The notes beneath the pieces were generated by a model. The model worked only from the letters and a program-made list of their open reading frames with translations. It did not search any database and was not told the origin of the DNA. From positions 1 to 7,611 of the forward strand of contig CAZALT010000172.1 of NCBI GenBank assembly GCA_964485515.1: a stretch of 7,611 bases of DNA, given 5' to 3'. A program made the position numbers and the translations under genes. Positions 6,714 to 7,611 of the stretch are shown piece by piece. Source of the DNA: CAZALT01 sp964485515. GTDB taxonomy: Bacteria; Actinomycetota; Acidimicrobiia; Acidimicrobiales; Acidimicrobilacustridaceae. Position 1 is the stretch's first letter. Every line of letters begins with the position of its first letter.

Positions 6714-6721
6714 CACCTGCC
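6714..6721 (-). promoter_or_regulatory. Weak ribosome binding site of gltB
   Basis: The minus strand reads GGCAGGTG, ending three bases before the gltB ATG. AGGTG matches the anti-Shine-Dalgarno but is close to the start, while the earlier GGCAGG is at a more normal distance. The site is modest. Confidence 0.45.
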
Positions 6722-6843
6722 TGTCGTCAGTTGCCTCGCCCGTTGAGGGCGGAGGCGGGGCGGAAGCGGTCGAACCGGGAGATGGAGGCCCGGTCTGGCG
6801 TGCAGGGATCGCGGCGACGTTGCCTCCCGACGGATTGCGAGGA

Positions 6844-6871
6844 ACTGTACCGCCGACCGCGCCATGGTCGG
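6844..6871 (-). promoter_or_regulatory. Candidate gltB -10 with adjacent 6-bp inverted repeat
   Basis: On the minus strand TACAGT (6849-6844) fits a TANNNT -10 hexamer. Just upstream, CCGACC (6853-6858, plus-strand reading) and GGTCGG (6866-6871) form an inverted repeat with a 7-base spacer, covering the region where a -35 would lie. No good -35 is visible, which may suggest an activator-dependent promoter. The motif does not resemble the GlnR or AmtR sites I know. This is a tentative inference. Confidence 0.3.
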
Positions 6872-6947
6872 GGCGCGAACCTGAGGCGGATCGCCGGCTG
6901 TCCGATGCGGTGCGGTTGGCGCGATGAGGTGCGAGACCGACGTTCCC

Positions 6948-6977
6948 TTCACGGCCGATCGACGGTGCAGCTATCCT
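6948..6977 (+). promoter_or_regulatory. Candidate sigma-70-type promoter of the exported-protein gene
   Basis: TTCACG at 6948-6953 (four of six bases of TTGACA) and TATCCT at 6972-6977 (four of six of TATAAT, fitting TANNNT) are separated by 18 bp. Transcription would start near 6984, giving a leader of about 43 bases to the TTG start at 7027. The leader includes a short hairpin and the ribosome site. Confidence 0.5.
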
Positions 6978-6990
6978 CCGGTCGAGGCCA

Positions 6991-7006
6991 CGCCCGGTTT
7001 CGGGCG
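6991..7006 (+). other. Short GC hairpin in the leader of the exported-protein gene
   Basis: CGCCCG (6991-6996) and CGGGCG (7001-7006) pair perfectly around the loop GTTT. It ends ten bases before the ribosome site at 7017. It might stabilise the leader or tune translation, but could also be chance in GC-rich DNA. Confidence 0.35.
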
Positions 7007-7016
7007 GGCAGAAGAC

Positions 7017-7021
7017 AGGGG
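7017..7021 (+). promoter_or_regulatory. Ribosome binding site supporting a TTG start
   Basis: AGGGG lies five bases upstream of TTG at 7027. This spacing, together with the basic KKR that directly follows, favours the TTG over the in-frame GTG codons at 7042 and 7045. Confidence 0.6.
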
Positions 7022-7026
7022 ATCCG

Positions 7027-7362
7027 TTGAAGAAGCGAGTCGTGGTGGTTTCGTTCTTGGTCGTCCTCGCCGGGGTGTCGTTGGCGCCGTCCTGCACGAA
7101 GGACGACTCATACGACCGGCAGGACCTCATCGAGGATCTCACCGGCTCGCTCGGGCTCGCCGACGAGCAGGCCAACTGCTTGGCCGACGGCATGGAGGCC
7201 CAGGGAATCGACTTCGATGCCTTCGAGAAGAAGTTCGACGAGAACAGCACTGAGGGCGAGATCCTGTCCGACTCGGACGTCAACAAGATGTCCGTGATCC
7301 TGGCGTCCTGCATGCCCGAGTTCAGCGGTCTCGAGTCGGAGTCGACCACGACCACGGGATAG
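7027..7362 (+). CDS. Small exported protein, possible lipoprotein, function unknown
   Basis: The 111-residue protein begins at TTG with a classical signal peptide: basic KKR, a hydrophobic core of VVVVSFLVVLAGVSLA, then PSC with Cys23. The A-P-S-C context is an imperfect lipobox (Ala at -3, Pro at -2, Ser at -1), so either lipidation at Cys23 or ordinary signal peptidase cleavage is possible. The mature part is acidic and apparently helical. It contains LGLADEQANCLADGM around Cys51 and a second cysteine at 95 (ILASCMPEF); the two could form a disulfide outside the membrane. The tail STTTTG is probably disordered. The 'gL.deQAnCla..m' arrangement resembles small secreted proteins of high-GC actinobacteria, but I cannot name a family. 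The gene is divergent from gltB, has its own candidate promoter and is followed directly by a strong hairpin, so it is probably monocistronic. Codon third positions are mostly G or C, supporting a real gene. Confidence 0.8.
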   Translation: MKKRVVVVSFLVVLAGVSLAPSCTKDDSYDRQDLIEDLTGSLGLADEQANCLADGMEAQGIDFDAFEKKFDENSTEGEILSDSDVNKMSVILASCMPEFSGLESESTTTTG

Positions 7363-7365
7363 CGC

Positions 7366-7391
7366 TCGTCGGGACGACGCCGTCCCGGCGA
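7366..7391. terminator. Strong hairpin after the exported-protein gene, probably bidirectional
   Basis: An 11-bp stem (7366-7376 with 7381-7391, including one T-G wobble) closes a 4-base loop ACGC. It begins four bases after the TAG stop at 7360-7362. There is no T-tract on either side, so it is not a textbook intrinsic terminator, but T-less hairpins of this kind are common at gene ends in high-GC actinobacteria. It lies between two convergent genes and could serve both. Confidence 0.55.
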
Positions 7392-7460
7392 TGCTGCTGC
7401 GCATCGAACGGGTGGAGTGAAGGCTGACGGACCGCGATCGAGTGCCGCGGCCTGGCTCGA

Positions 7461-7483
7461 TCGAGCTAGTCGAGCTAGTCGAG
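7461..7483. repeat. 9-bp tandem repeat at the stop codon of the right-edge gene
   Basis: TCGAGCTAG is repeated at 7461-7469 and 7470-7478, followed by a partial TCGAG at 7479-7483. On the minus strand this gives two in-frame TAG codons nine bases apart (7475-7477 and 7466-7468). The left side runs into the 12-bp palindrome GCTCGATCGAGC (7455-7466). Confidence 0.7.
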
Positions 7484-7611
7484 GTTCGGCCAGGCGCGGC
7501 GGCGGCCGCTGCCCTTGCGGTCGCGGTCGCCGAGCGACCAGGTCTTGCGCCAGGCCCCGAGCTGCGGGCCCTGGAGCGACGGCGTCTCGCCCGTGTGGGC
7601 ACGACGGCGGG
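7475..7611 (-). CDS. C-terminal fragment of an unidentified protein (runs off the right edge)
   Basis: The last 44 codons of a minus-strand gene are visible, ending in a TAG at 7475-7477. Residues include AHTGETPSLQGPQL, GAWRKTWSLGDRDRK and the C-terminal RRRAWPNLD. Every visible codon has G or C at the third position, a strong coding sign for this genome, and no stop interrupts the frame to the window edge. The tail is very basic and contains three tryptophans, but I do not recognise a family and offer no function. It converges on the exported-protein gene with 112 bp between stops, including the hairpin at 7366-7391. The longer open frame in another phase across the same bases is poorer in coding character. 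Confidence 0.55.
   Translation of the reverse strand, partial: RRRAHTGETPSLQGPQLGAWRKTWSLGDRDRKGSGRRRAWPNLD

Larger units (their letters stand above)
6711..7026. other. 316-bp divergent intergenic region between gltB and the exported-protein gene
   Basis: No gene is supported here. It holds a candidate gltB -10 (6844-6849) with an inverted repeat just upstream (6853-6871), a candidate plus-strand promoter (6948-6977), a small hairpin (6991-7006) and a ribosome site (7017-7021). Minus-strand frames are open through it because of high GC, but they show no family match. If the gltB -10 call is right, the gltB leader is about 125 nt. I recognised no riboswitch in it. Confidence 0.6.

Noticed and set aside
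6711..6840. Riboswitch or attenuator in the gltB leader
   Set aside because: Only short GC hairpins are visible (for example a 6-bp ACCGGG/CCCGGT stem), with no known aptamer core or leader peptide.
6711..7355. A 215-codon N-terminal extension of gltB, in frame with it
   Set aside because: It resembles no GOGAT sequence, runs antisense to the well-supported exported-protein gene, and would bury the nucleophilic cysteine far from the N-terminus. The frame is open only because of high GC.
1..7611. Mobile elements, CRISPR, tRNA/rRNA or a defence cluster
   Set aside because: No terminal inverted repeats with a transposase, no spaced repeats, no RNA gene signatures and no defence domains are visible. 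The gene content is core metabolism.

Overview
The window is high-GC DNA with an almost exclusively G/C third-codon-position bias in its coding frames. Its gene content is ordinary chromosomal metabolism: aconitase, glutamate synthase, a HutC-type GntR regulator, a proline-rich DUF4190 membrane protein and a small secreted protein. This suggests an actinobacterium. An Acidimicrobiia-like lineage is my best guess from the style of the proteins, but no marker gene proves it. The run of exactly 100 Ns at 1984-2083 shows that this is a draft or metagenome scaffold.

Layout. At the left edge is the 5' end of an aconitate hydratase gene (minus strand, running off the window). A 154-bp intergenic region separates it from a divergent GntR/HutC regulator (363-1115, plus). 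That region holds a perfect 11-bp inverted repeat and, at the gntR start, a TGTATACA palindrome with TACAAGT direct repeats one helical turn apart. gntR converges on a proline-rich two-helix DUF4190 protein (1152-1979, minus). Immediately upstream of that gene is the N gap, then gltB, the large subunit of glutamate synthase (2139-6710, minus), complete at 1523 codons. A 316-bp intergenic region with candidate promoters in both directions separates gltB from a divergent small exported protein (7027-7362, plus). That gene ends at a strong hairpin. The C-terminal 44 codons of an unidentified minus-strand gene occupy the right edge.

How the genes work together. Aconitase makes isocitrate, the route to 2-oxoglutarate, and glutamate synthase converts 2-oxoglutarate plus glutamine to glutamate, so both large enzymes sit at the carbon/nitrogen junction. 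The GntR protein is placed to control itself and possibly aconitase. gltB has the NADPH-type architecture (no ferredoxin loop), but no gltD (small subunit) lies beside it in this window. The DUF4190 gene takes the downstream position often held by gltD.

The N gap looks artificial. The 22 bases before it and the 22 bases after it are identical, so the contigs probably overlap and nothing is missing. After collapse, the DUF4190 start codon lies 37 bp from the gltB stop. I found no phage, transposon, CRISPR, tRNA or rRNA, and no convincing novel multi-gene system. The items worth a second look are regulatory DNA and structural repeats.
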